In this document: in pieces, positions 15,001 through 21,720 of the stretch | How the letters are laid out: each line of letters starts with the position of its first letter | Position numbering within the stretch: the first letter of the stretch is position 1 | Assembly: GCA_945904955.1 (NCBI GenBank) | Contig: CAMDPO010000017.1 | Coordinates: 1 to 47,822, forward strand | Length of the DNA stretch: 47,822 bases | Direction: 5' to 3' | From: Rhizobium sp. Q54 | GTDB taxonomy: Bacteria > Pseudomonadota > Alphaproteobacteria > UBA2966 > CAIVPW01 | Notes under the pieces: generated by a model | Seen by the model: only the letters and a program-made list of their open reading frames with translations | Told to the model about the DNA's origin: nothing | Databases searched by the model: none | Made by a program: the position numbers and the translations under genes

Positions 15001-15530
15001 ACGACTCCCCGGCGCCGGTCGCCGCCGGCCGTTCGTGCGGCACGTGCACGCTGTGCTGCAAGGTCCTCGCCATCGAGGAACTGAGCAAGGCGCACGGCGT
15101 CTGGTGTCCGCATGCGAAGCCCGGTCGCGGTTGCGCCATCTACGAGACGAGGCCGGGGTCGTGCCGCGAGTTTCACTGCGGTTGGCTGGTCTCGGAAGGG
15201 CTTTCCGAGGCGTGGTTTCCCGCCAGCTCCAAGATCGTCCTGATGTACGTCGAGAACGGCGTCGTCGCGGTCGTCGACGCCGGCAGGCCGGATGCGTGGA
15301 AGGCGGCGCCGTTCTACCAGCAGCTCAAGGCCTGGTCGGCGGCGTTCCTGCAGCACGATCGCCAGGTGCTGGTGCGAGTCGGCGACCGCACCATCGCCGT
15401 CCTGCCCGACGAGGACGCCGATCTCGGGCCCATGGCGCCGGGGGCGCGCGTCATCATCGAGACGGCGCGTGCCCCGACGGGCAAGACCCTGTATCGCGCG
15501 CGTCGCGCGGACGCGAGCCCCGCACAATGA
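14997..15530 (+). CDS. CxxCxxCC metal-binding protein, array member 4
   Basis: A 177-residue paralogue, the shortest. The motifs are SCGTCTLCCKVLAIEELSKA, WCPHA, GCAIYETRP, SCREFHCGWL. Here the extra Cys is replaced by Ala and the position before the last Cys is His (FHCGW). Members 4, 5 and 6 share KVL after the CC pair and resemble one another most, so they probably come from recent duplications. The C-terminal half reads VDAGRPDAWKAAPFYQQLKAWS and IAVLPDEDADLGPM. The start GTG overlaps the previous stop (GTGA). Confidence 0.9.
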   Translation: MNDSPAPVAAGRSCGTCTLCCKVLAIEELSKAHGVWCPHAKPGRGCAIYETRPGSCREFHCGWLVSEGLSEAWFPASSKIVLMYVENGVVAVVDAGRPDAWKAAPFYQQLKAWSAAFLQHDRQVLVRVGDRTIAVLPDEDADLGPMAPGARVIIETARAPTGKTLYRARRADASPAQ

Positions 15531-16105
15531 CCGACGTAGCCACTCCGAACGAGGGCGGGGCTCCGGCCGCCGGTAAGGCGTGCGGCACCTGCACCATGTG
15601 CTGCAAGGTCCTGCACATTGCCGCATTGAACAAGCCGCACAGCGTGTGGTGCCCGCACGTCAAGCAAGGCAAGGGCTGCGGCATCTACGAGGATCGTCCG
15701 CACGAGTGCCGCAAGTTCCACTGCGGCTACCTGTCGTCGAATCTGTCCGAGGAGTGGTTCCCGCAGAGATCGAAAATCGTGCTGATGGCAGACGTGAGCG
15801 GTGGCATCACTGCGGTGGTCGACCAGAGCCGCCCCGAGGCGTGGCGCGAGCAGCCATTCTATCGGCAGCTGAAATCGTGGTCGCGCGAGCTGCTTGCCGC
15901 GAACAAGTACGTCGTCGTGCGCATCGGCAAGCGCGCCATCGCCGTGCTGCCGGACGAGGACTTCGACCTCGGCCCGATGGAGATGGACGAGCCGCTCGTC
16001 ATCGAGACGGCACCCGGTCCGACGGGACGTCCAATCTACCGCGCGCGCCGCGCCGATCCGGGCTACGCCGCGCGAGCCGCCGTGCCCAAGGTGGCCGAAA
16101 AATGA
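15527..16105 (+). CDS. CxxCxxCC metal-binding protein, array member 5
   Basis: A 192-residue paralogue with a slightly longer N-terminus (about 18 residues before the motif). The motifs are ACGTCTMCCKVLHIAALNKP, WCPHV, GCGIYEDRP, ECRKFHCGYL, so Val replaces the extra Cys and His replaces Tyr, as in members 4 and 6. The C-terminal half has VDQSRPEAWREQPFYRQLKSWSR and IAVLPDEDFDLGPM. The ATG overlaps the previous stop (ATGA). Confidence 0.9.
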   Translation: MTDVATPNEGGAPAAGKACGTCTMCCKVLHIAALNKPHSVWCPHVKQGKGCGIYEDRPHECRKFHCGYLSSNLSEEWFPQRSKIVLMADVSGGITAVVDQSRPEAWREQPFYRQLKSWSRELLAANKYVVVRIGKRAIAVLPDEDFDLGPMEMDEPLVIETAPGPTGRPIYRARRADPGYAARAAVPKVAEK

Positions 16106-16656
16106 GCGGCGCGATGACCGCAGCGCCCGGCAAGTCGTGCGGCAGCTGCACGCTGTGCTGCAAGGTGCTGCGCATCGCCGAGCTGGAGAAGGAGCACGGC
16201 GTGTGGTGCAAGCACGCGCAACCGGGCAAGGGTTGCGCGATCTATGACACGCGGCCGCGCGAATGCCGCACGTTCCATTGCGGCTACCTCGCGTCCTCCG
16301 AACTCTCCGACGAGTGGCATCCGGCGCGCAGCAAGATCGTGCTGATCGCCGAGGCGGCGGGCGGCGTCACCGCGGTGGTCGACGCCGGCCGCCCCGACGC
16401 CTGGCGTCAGGCGCCGTTCTACCAGCAGCTCAAGGCGTGGGCGCGCGAAGGGGTTGCGGTGCAGCGCCCCGTCATGGTGCGCATCGGCGCGCGCACGATT
16501 GCGGTGCTGCCGGACCGCGAGGTCGACCTCGGCCTGATGGATCCGGGCGAGCAGGTTGTCATCGAGGCGGAGCCGGGACCGTTCGGCACCGTCTACAACG
16601 CACGCAAGGCAGGGCCGCAAGCGATCATCGCGCCCGCGGCTACCCCGCAACGCTGA
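16102..16656 (+). CDS. CxxCxxCC metal-binding protein, array member 6
   Basis: A 184-residue paralogue. The motifs are SCGSCTLCCKVLRIAELEKE, WCKHA, GCAIYDTRP, ECRTFHCGYL. It belongs to the Ala/Val plus His sub-type with members 4 and 5. The C-terminal half is VDAGRPDAWRQAPFYQQLKAWAR and IAVLPDREVDLGLM, then a short Ala/Pro-rich tail. The ATG overlaps the previous stop (ATGA). It is the last member joined by overlap; the next starts 8 bases after its stop. Confidence 0.9.
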   Translation: MSGAMTAAPGKSCGSCTLCCKVLRIAELEKEHGVWCKHAQPGKGCAIYDTRPRECRTFHCGYLASSELSDEWHPARSKIVLIAEAAGGVTAVVDAGRPDAWRQAPFYQQLKAWAREGVAVQRPVMVRIGARTIAVLPDREVDLGLMDPGEQVVIEAEPGPFGTVYNARKAGPQAIIAPAATPQR

Positions 16657-16664
16657 TAAGATTG

Positions 16665-17213
16665 ATGGCCATGACCGACGCCACGATGCAGGCGACCAAG
16701 GACGAGCCGGTGCCGGGCCGCCAGTGCGGCTCGTGCACGCTGTGCTGCAAGCTGCTCGGCATCAAGGTGCTGAACAAGCCCGAGTGGACGTGGTGCCAGC
16801 ACTGCAAGCCCGGCAAGGGCTGCGGCATCTACAACGACCGGCCCGAGCCCTGCCAGACGTTCTACTGCGGCTACCGTCTGGCGCCGACGATCGGCGAGGA
16901 ATGGTACCCGGCCAAGTCACGCATGGTGCTGCGCGCCCAGGGCATCGGCATCGTCTGCTACGTCGACCCCGGCTACCCCGAGGCTTGGAAAGTGCAGCCC
17001 TACCACAGCCAGCTGCGGACGTGGGCGAAGCGGGCGACCAACAGCGAGCAGCACGTCATCGTCAACGTTGGCGGCCGCGTCATTTGCGTCCTGCCCGACA
17101 AGGACGTGGACCTCGGCTTCATGCAACCCGGCGAGAAGATCGTCGTCGGCACCAAGGACACCCCCATGGGGCCGATCTACCACGCCGAGCGTGTGCAGAT
17201 GGGCAGCGGCTAA
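16665..17213 (+). CDS. CxxCxxCC metal-binding protein, array member 7
   Basis: A 182-residue paralogue. The motifs are QCGSCTLCCKLLGIKVLNKP, WCQHC, GCGIYNDRP, PCQTFYCGYR, so it returns to the Cys plus Tyr sub-type of members 1 and 2. The C-terminal half reads VDPGYPEAWKVQPYHSQLRTWAK and ICVLPDKDVDLGFM, with an additional Cys in ICVLP. It is not overlapped with member 6; the start may be ATG 16665 or ATG 16671, neither with a strong ribosome site. The array ends here, just before the tRNA-Phe promoter. Confidence 0.88.
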   Translation: MAMTDATMQATKDEPVPGRQCGSCTLCCKLLGIKVLNKPEWTWCQHCKPGKGCGIYNDRPEPCQTFYCGYRLAPTIGEEWYPAKSRMVLRAQGIGIVCYVDPGYPEAWKVQPYHSQLRTWAKRATNSEQHVIVNVGGRVICVLPDKDVDLGFMQPGEKIVVGTKDTPMGPIYHAERVQMGSG

Positions 17214-17226
17214 GCCCTCGCCCAAC

Positions 17227-17255
17227 TTGCCGCTCCTTGCGAATCCCTCTATAAC
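17227..17255 (+). promoter_or_regulatory. Sigma-70 type promoter of tRNA-Phe
   Basis: TTGCCG (17227-17232) and TATAAC (17250-17255) are separated by exactly 17 bases, close to the TTGACA/TATAAT consensus. A start near 17262 would give a short leader before the mature tRNA at 17287. Confidence 0.7.
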
Positions 17256-17286
17256 GCGGCCCGTCCGGCCAGCCCGGAAAACTCCT

Positions 17287-17362
17287 GCCCGGGTAGCTCA
17301 GTTGGTAGAGCAGCGGATTGAAAATCCGCGTGTCGGCGGTTCAAATCCGTCCCCGGGCACCA
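17287..17362 (+). tRNA. tRNA-Phe (anticodon GAA)
   Basis: A 76-base tRNA with encoded CCA. The acceptor stem is GCCCGGG/CCCGGGC, the D arm GCTC..GAGC with loop AGTTGGTA, the anticodon loop TTGAAAA with GAA, and the T arm contains GGTTCAAATCC. The antisense strand gives the usual spurious peptide, which is not a gene. Confidence 0.96.
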
Positions 17363-17599
17363 TTTCTTTCCTCGCTGCGACGGCCCGCGCCTGACGCTCC
17401 CTCGCGCCGCCGGAGGGCGGCCTCGAGCGCTTCGCCTTGCTGGCGGCGGTTCCGGCTGCAGCATCTCGCATCACGGACTTGCCGGTCGACGGGTCGGTCC
17501 AGCGCAACATTTGCCAACTGCTCGTCGCGTCGATCCACCTCAATCCCTGGCGCGACAAACCCAAAGGCATGCCGCTCGTTCTGTCGCATCGCCCGGTCG
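17363..17599. other. Stretch after tRNA-Phe without a clear gene
   Basis: Two overlapping frames on opposite strands look partly protein-like. On the plus strand, 17437 onward gives CQLLVASIHLNPWRDKPKG. On the minus strand, 17570 to about 17365 gives WQMLRWTDPSTGKSVMRDA. Neither is complete or has a ribosome site. I cannot decide whether one is a gene remnant. Confidence 0.3.
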
Positions 17600-17977
17600 A
17601 TGCAACTGCAGCCGCGGCTCATGGGCATCCAAGGAATGTCGTGGCTGCACGCGCACGCGTTGCGGGAAGTGTCGGCGCACCTGGCGTGGGCACACGATCT
17701 GTTCGTCGAGAATGGCGCCTTCACGGCCGAGATGGGGGTTGCGCCGCCAGACTGCGGCCTTCTCACCGGCAGCGCCGAGCGCAAGCGCTTGTACGAGAGC
17801 GGCGCATTCCGTCCGCGCATCGCCCTCGTGCTCTGGCATCGCGACGACGTGCTCGACTGGGCCGCTCGTCACCCGGAATTCAGCGACGCGGCGGCCTCAT
17901 CGGCGCGCGTGCTGGCCGGACCGCGGGCGGCGCGGCGTTCCCCCTCTGTCGGCCTGGCGCCCCAAGGCGCCTCCTGA
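17600..17977 (+). CDS. Hypothetical protein, possibly truncated
   Basis: A 125-residue frame whose middle part (WLHAHALREVSAHLAWAHDL to ALVLWHRDDVLDWAARHPEF) has codon use rich in third-position G/C, as in real genes here. No family is recognised. The start is uncertain: ATGs at 17600, 17621 and 17636 all lack a good ribosome site. The last 20 residues (GPRAARRSPSVGLAPQGAS) look like read-through. It may be the remnant of a longer gene whose N-terminus lies in another frame upstream. A terminator follows. Confidence 0.4.
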   Translation: MQLQPRLMGIQGMSWLHAHALREVSAHLAWAHDLFVENGAFTAEMGVAPPDCGLLTGSAERKRLYESGAFRPRIALVLWHRDDVLDWAARHPEFSDAAASSARVLAGPRAARRSPSVGLAPQGAS

Positions 17978-17997
17978 GTCCTCCGTGCATCGGCCAT

Positions 17998-18034
17998 AAC
18001 AAGCAGGGCACCCTCGGGGCGCCTTGCTTGTTTT
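17998..18034 (+). terminator. Rho-independent terminator
   Basis: AACAAGCAGGGC (17998-18009) pairs with GCCTTGCTTGTT (18021-18032) with one G-U pair, followed by TTTT at 18031-18034. It closes the hypothetical gene region upstream. The stem symmetry would also allow some action in the other direction. Confidence 0.75.
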
Positions 18035-18062
18035 GGTAGACTGCGGCCAAAGGAGAGTTGCC

Positions 18063-18905
18063 GTGGCCAAACAATCGGGTGGTACGCCGCTCCTGGCGAT
18101 GCTCGGCGGCGCCGCCGTCATCGCGGTCGGCGTCGCGTTGCTCGTCCAGTCGTGGACGGCCGCGGAGGGCGATCAAGACCACCCCGGGCCGAGCGTGCGC
18201 GAGCTCGCCGACGCCCACCGCCACGTGCACGGCTACGCGTTGGCGACCCTGTTCGACGTCAATGACCCGAACCAGGTGCTCAACCTGCCGGCCGCCGAGG
18301 CGCCCGCCGCGACGCTCGCCGTGCGCGCGGCGGCGGACGGCGGCTGGGACCTGACCCTCGACGTCGCCAACTTCACGTTTGCGGCGAGCCCACTCGAGGA
18401 GCGCCACGTGCCGGGCCGCGGCCACGCCCACATCTATGTGGATGGGCAGTACTTCGCCGACTTCAGCAGCCGCACCCACTACCTGCCGCCGCTCGATCCG
18501 GGCGTGCATGAGATCGCGGTCGGCCTCAACACCATCGATCACCGCGCCTACGCGCGCGAGGGGCGCGTCCTCGTCGAGCGCGTCATGTTGCGCGTCGGCG
18601 ATCCGCGCCGCCGGCCGCCGCCGGCCGAGCCGCGCGCCTTTGACCTGGCCGTGCAGAACGGCAAGCTCGCCGGTGCCGACACGCTGCGCGTCAAGCAGGG
18701 CGAGACGATCTTGTTGCGCTGGACCTCCGATGCTGACCTCAACCTGCACTTCGAAGGCTATGACATCGAGATGACGGTCTCGCCGCGCTCACCGGCAGCG
18801 ATGCAGTTCGTCGCCGACCTGCCGGGTCGCTTTCCGGTCGAGCAGCACACGGAAGGCGGCGCGCACGGGCGTGGCGCCGTCTTCTACCTGGAGGTCTATC
18901 CCTAG
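18063..18905 (+). CDS. Membrane-anchored cupredoxin-like protein
   Basis: A 280-residue protein. An N-terminal membrane segment (about residues 10-31, LLAMLGGAAVIAVGVALLV) anchors it facing the periplasm. The middle (residues 100-180) has GHAHIYVDGQYFADF and LPPLDPGVHEIAVGLN, a beta-sandwich pattern seen in copper-related periplasmic proteins. The C-terminal 80 residues (LRVKQGETILLRWTSDADLNLHFEGYDIEM, then GRFPVEQHTE) resemble a cupredoxin domain, but the Cys-x-His-x-Met copper site is not visible. The start is GTG at 18063, with AAAGGAGAG upstream. Role unknown; binding of copper or another ligand is an inference. Confidence 0.7.
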   Translation: MAKQSGGTPLLAMLGGAAVIAVGVALLVQSWTAAEGDQDHPGPSVRELADAHRHVHGYALATLFDVNDPNQVLNLPAAEAPAATLAVRAAADGGWDLTLDVANFTFAASPLEERHVPGRGHAHIYVDGQYFADFSSRTHYLPPLDPGVHEIAVGLNTIDHRAYAREGRVLVERVMLRVGDPRRRPPPAEPRAFDLAVQNGKLAGADTLRVKQGETILLRWTSDADLNLHFEGYDIEMTVSPRSPAAMQFVADLPGRFPVEQHTEGGAHGRGAVFYLEVYP

Positions 18906-18944
18906 GCGGCGGGCCCTAGGCGGCGGGCCCTAGGCGGCGGGCGT
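18903..18944. repeat. Three tandem copies of a 14-bp unit
   Basis: TAGGCGGCGGGCCC is repeated at 18903-18916 and 18917-18930, with a third copy at 18931-18944 that differs at its end. The first copy supplies the TAG stop of the plus-strand gene, and CTA at 18930-18932 supplies the stop of the minus-strand acyltransferase. Confidence 0.85.
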
Positions 18945-20048
18945 CCCCGCGGGGAGGGCGGCCGGCACGCTCGCGGGCGCCGGCGCGCGTTTTGGCATGC
19001 GCCCATTGAGGAGGAATCCGACGACGTCCGAGCGCCGCACGCCGTAGGCATGGATGAGCAGGGGGCCGGCGAAGCCAGCGAACACGGCGGCGGCGTAGAT
19101 CGGCCAATACGATTCGAACACGCCGGCGAGCGCCGCGAGCACTGCCCAGATGAAGGCGAAGTGCAGCAGGTAGGCGGTGTAGACCGACTCCGACATTAAG
19201 GCGAGGAACGGCGTGCGGCGGCGCACCGTGACCTTGAAGGCGTAGGCGAGGACGCCGATCACTGCCACACCGAACACGTTCTCGGTCAGCACCCGCACCG
19301 GCCCGGGCAGAAACCCGCTGACCACCAAGGCGAACGCAACGGCGGCCACCAATGTCCACGTCGCAGCGGCGCGGCCGCTCGGCGCGATGAGCGCGTCGCG
19401 CAGGCTCTGATGATGCCAGGCGAGCATGCCGAGCATGTAGAAGGGCAGGTAGATGAACTGCGCGACGATGAGCCACTCCGTCTCGACGCTCGGCCACACC
19501 AGCGCCGTCGCATCGAGGGAGCCGCGTACGAACACCTCCATCGCCACGAGCAGGGCGATGGCCAGCGCGATCGGCACGACGCGCACGCCCGCCAGGAGCT
19601 TGCCGGCGCGGGCGGCGAGGGGGTCGAGGTACGGCGCCGACGCGGCAAAGCCGGCGAGCACCATGAGGAACCACAGGTGCAGGTACCATTCGTGCGGCAG
19701 CGGGCCGAGCTCGACGCCAGGGAACGCGGCGGTGCGCGATTCGGCGTACACGCCGACCAGCCACAGCACGACGAAGTTGAGCGGCAGCACCACCGCGAGC
19801 GGCACCAGCATGCCCGGCATGCGCTTCATCAAGAAGTCCTGCGGGTCCGTGCGTGCCAGCGACATGGCGGCGAAGAAGCCGGACAGGAGGAAGAAGCCCT
19901 CCATGCGGAACAGCCCCGACATGTAGATGATGCCGTGTAAGACCGGCACTGCGTAGGTTCCGGCATGCACGAAAATGCCTGCGAACATCAAGAACGTGCG
20001 TAGCGCATCTACGGAATGGATGCGCTCGGAACCGCGCTCGCCGCTCAT
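18930..20048 (-). CDS. Acyltransferase 3 family membrane protein (first copy)
   Basis: A 372-residue polytopic membrane protein with about ten hydrophobic segments. The N-terminus has RIHSVDALRTFLMFAGIFVHAG, the Acyl_transf_3 pattern also found in the glucan-modifying OpgC/MdoC group. EGFFLLSGFFAAMS follows near residue 55, and a conserved HLWFLMVL lies near 125. Members acylate sugars or lipids at the membrane using cytoplasmic donors; the substrate here is unknown. Its paralogue of equal length lies 400 bases away. No strong ribosome site is seen. Confidence 0.88.
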   Translation of the reverse strand: MSGERGSERIHSVDALRTFLMFAGIFVHAGTYAVPVLHGIIYMSGLFRMEGFFLLSGFFAAMSLARTDPQDFLMKRMPGMLVPLAVVLPLNFVVLWLVGVYAESRTAAFPGVELGPLPHEWYLHLWFLMVLAGFAASAPYLDPLAARAGKLLAGVRVVPIALAIALLVAMEVFVRGSLDATALVWPSVETEWLIVAQFIYLPFYMLGMLAWHHQSLRDALIAPSGRAAATWTLVAAVAFALVVSGFLPGPVRVLTENVFGVAVIGVLAYAFKVTVRRRTPFLALMSESVYTAYLLHFAFIWAVLAALAGVFESYWPIYAAAVFAGFAGPLLIHAYGVRRSDVVGFLLNGRMPKRAPAPASVPAALPAGTPAA

Positions 20049-20217
20049 CGGTGCAACCCTTCCGCGCCGTTGCCGGCGTCTTGTCGTTCGTGGGCCGCTC
20101 GCAGCATGACCCAGCAGGCGCTTGGCGCGTCTGTCGCGGACGAAGCAGACCTGCTCCGATCGGGGTAGCCCGCCCGCACCGCTGCACCGACGCTGCCCAC
20201 CCGCCTAAGCTTGGGCG
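20049..20217. other. Intergenic spacer with divergent promoters
   Basis: The space between the first acyltransferase gene and the divergent small gene at 20218. I see no clear motif here. Confidence 0.3.
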
Positions 20218-20451
20218 ATGCAAGACATCCGTGGCATCCCCAAGCGTCAGTTGCACGACATCCTGTCCTGGGCCGAGCGGCGCGTCGCCGCCGGCAGCGA
20301 GCCCTCGTGGGCGCGCTATCAGCAGATGAAGCTGGTCCAGGCGATCCGTTCCATCCTGCGTTCGGAGGCCGATCATACGGCCCTCGAGCACGAGCGGATG
20401 GACCAGACCCCGCCCAAGTCCCCGGACTGGCCGGTGCAGGTACTCTCCTAG
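20218..20451 (+). CDS. Small conserved hypothetical protein
   Basis: A 77-residue hydrophilic protein beginning MQDIRGIPKRQLHDILSWAE, with Trp and Arg/Glu-rich helices and no membrane segment. No family is recognised. It sits between two acyltransferase genes that run the other way, so it shares no operon with them. Its end is one base from the stop of the second acyltransferase gene. Coding is supported by composition and the absence of a better frame. Confidence 0.55.
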   Translation: MQDIRGIPKRQLHDILSWAERRVAAGSEPSWARYQQMKLVQAIRSILRSEADHTALEHERMDQTPPKSPDWPVQVLS

Positions 20452-21570
20452 TCAGCGCCCGTATTCGGGCCGTACCGCCGCCGGCGCAGCGCTCCGCCTG
20501 CGGCGGCGGCCGTTGAGCAGGAACGCGGCGACCTCCGAGCGTTGCACGAGCAGCGCGTGGACGCACAGCGGCACGCCCAGCCCGACGCATACGGCCAGCA
20601 CGTACAGCACGGCGTACGATTCGATGTACGCGCCGGCCGCTGCCAGGAACAGCCACACACACAAGAAGTGCACGAGGTAGACCGTGTAGGCTGCGTCGGA
20701 GATGAACGCCATCACCGGATTGCGCGCGCGCACCAGGGTGGCGAAGGCGAAGCTCGCCATCCCGAACAACGCGAGACCGGTGAGCGCTTCGACCACGCGG
20801 CGCAGAGGGCCGTCGATGCCGGTCAGCACAAGGGCTGCTAGTCCGGCGACGGCGATCGCCGTCCAGATCGCGGCGTAGGACGCGCGCGGCATGATTAGTG
20901 CCGCGCGAAGCCCGGCGTGGTGCCAGGCCAGCAATCCGATCATGTACGACGGCACGTAGAGGGCCATCGCCAGCACCAGCCATGTGTCATCGAGGGCGGG
21001 CCAGGTGGCCGCGGCGAGGACTTTGAGGGCGGTACGGCTGAGCAGAGTCAGCAAGACGGCCAGCGCCAACCCCAGCACGAGGGGTGGAACCGCCACCCGC
21101 TGTAGCTGGGGCGCGGCGCGCGCGGCGAGGGCATTCAGGGGTGGCGTCGCGAGGGTGAAGGCGGCCAGCACGAACAAGAACCAAAGGTGCAGGTGCCAGG
21201 GAGTGGCCAAGGTGCCGAGCTCGACCTGCGGGAACGCCTCGGCGCGCGCCCGCGCGTAGGCAGCGATGGCCCACAGGGCGATGACGTTGGTGGGCAGCAT
21301 CACCGCCAGCGGCACGAGCACCGACACCAGGCGCTTGCGGAGGAAGTCCGTGGATGGCGCCTTCGCCAACGACATCGCGGCGAAGAACCCGGACAGAAGG
21401 AAGAATCCTTGCATGACGAACAGCGTCACCAGGATGTTGCCGGCCACCAGGGCGGGGATCGCCGTGGTGAGCGTGCCCGCGTGGATGAAGATGACCGACA
21501 GCATCAGGAAGGCGCGCAACGAGTCGGCGGAGTGGATGCGTTCGCCGCTCGCGGCGTTGGTCTGAGTCAT
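20452..21570 (-). CDS. Acyltransferase 3 family membrane protein (second copy)
   Basis: A 372-residue paralogue of the protein at 18930-20048, the same length and colinear: RIHSADSLRAFLMLSVIFIHAG, QGFFLLSGFFAAMSLAK, HLHLWFLFVLAAF, and AFLLNGRRRR at the C-terminus. It ends with a basic tail (RRRRRSAAP). The ATG at 21570 has GGAG upstream. The two copies have diverged widely outside these motifs, so the duplication is old. Substrate unknown. Confidence 0.88.
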   Translation of the reverse strand: MTQTNAASGERIHSADSLRAFLMLSVIFIHAGTLTTAIPALVAGNILVTLFVMQGFFLLSGFFAAMSLAKAPSTDFLRKRLVSVLVPLAVMLPTNVIALWAIAAYARARAEAFPQVELGTLATPWHLHLWFLFVLAAFTLATPPLNALAARAAPQLQRVAVPPLVLGLALAVLLTLLSRTALKVLAAATWPALDDTWLVLAMALYVPSYMIGLLAWHHAGLRAALIMPRASYAAIWTAIAVAGLAALVLTGIDGPLRRVVEALTGLALFGMASFAFATLVRARNPVMAFISDAAYTVYLVHFLCVWLFLAAAGAYIESYAVLYVLAVCVGLGVPLCVHALLVQRSEVAAFLLNGRRRRRSAAPAAVRPEYGR

Positions 21571-21680
21571 GGTGTCTCCGGGGCTGCGCTCCAGCTTGGC
21601 GCGATCGGGCGGGCGCCGGGATTCCCCTTCTGGGATAGGCGCTGCTCGGGAAGGACGGGGCCACGGTGTAGAATGCCGGG

Positions 21681-21719
21681 ATGCCGTCCGCCGTTCTGCC
21701 TCTGCCCCTGCTGGTCTAG
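21681..21719 (+). other. Possible 12-codon leader ORF
   Basis: ATG at 21681 starts a frame of 12 codons (MPSAVLPLPLLV, stop TAG 21717-21719) that ends one base before the GTG start of the next gene. TAGAAT at 21668-21673 looks like a -10 box, which would place transcription start at or near the ATG. It may serve to load ribosomes for the GTG gene. Confidence 0.25.
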
Positions 21720-21720
21720 C

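Noticed and set aside
17298-17570. A 90-residue minus-strand frame ending in GDGFEPPTRGFSIRCS
   Set aside because: That peptide is the well-known spurious antisense translation of tRNA-Phe. The upstream part is protein-like but has no start signal or family match.
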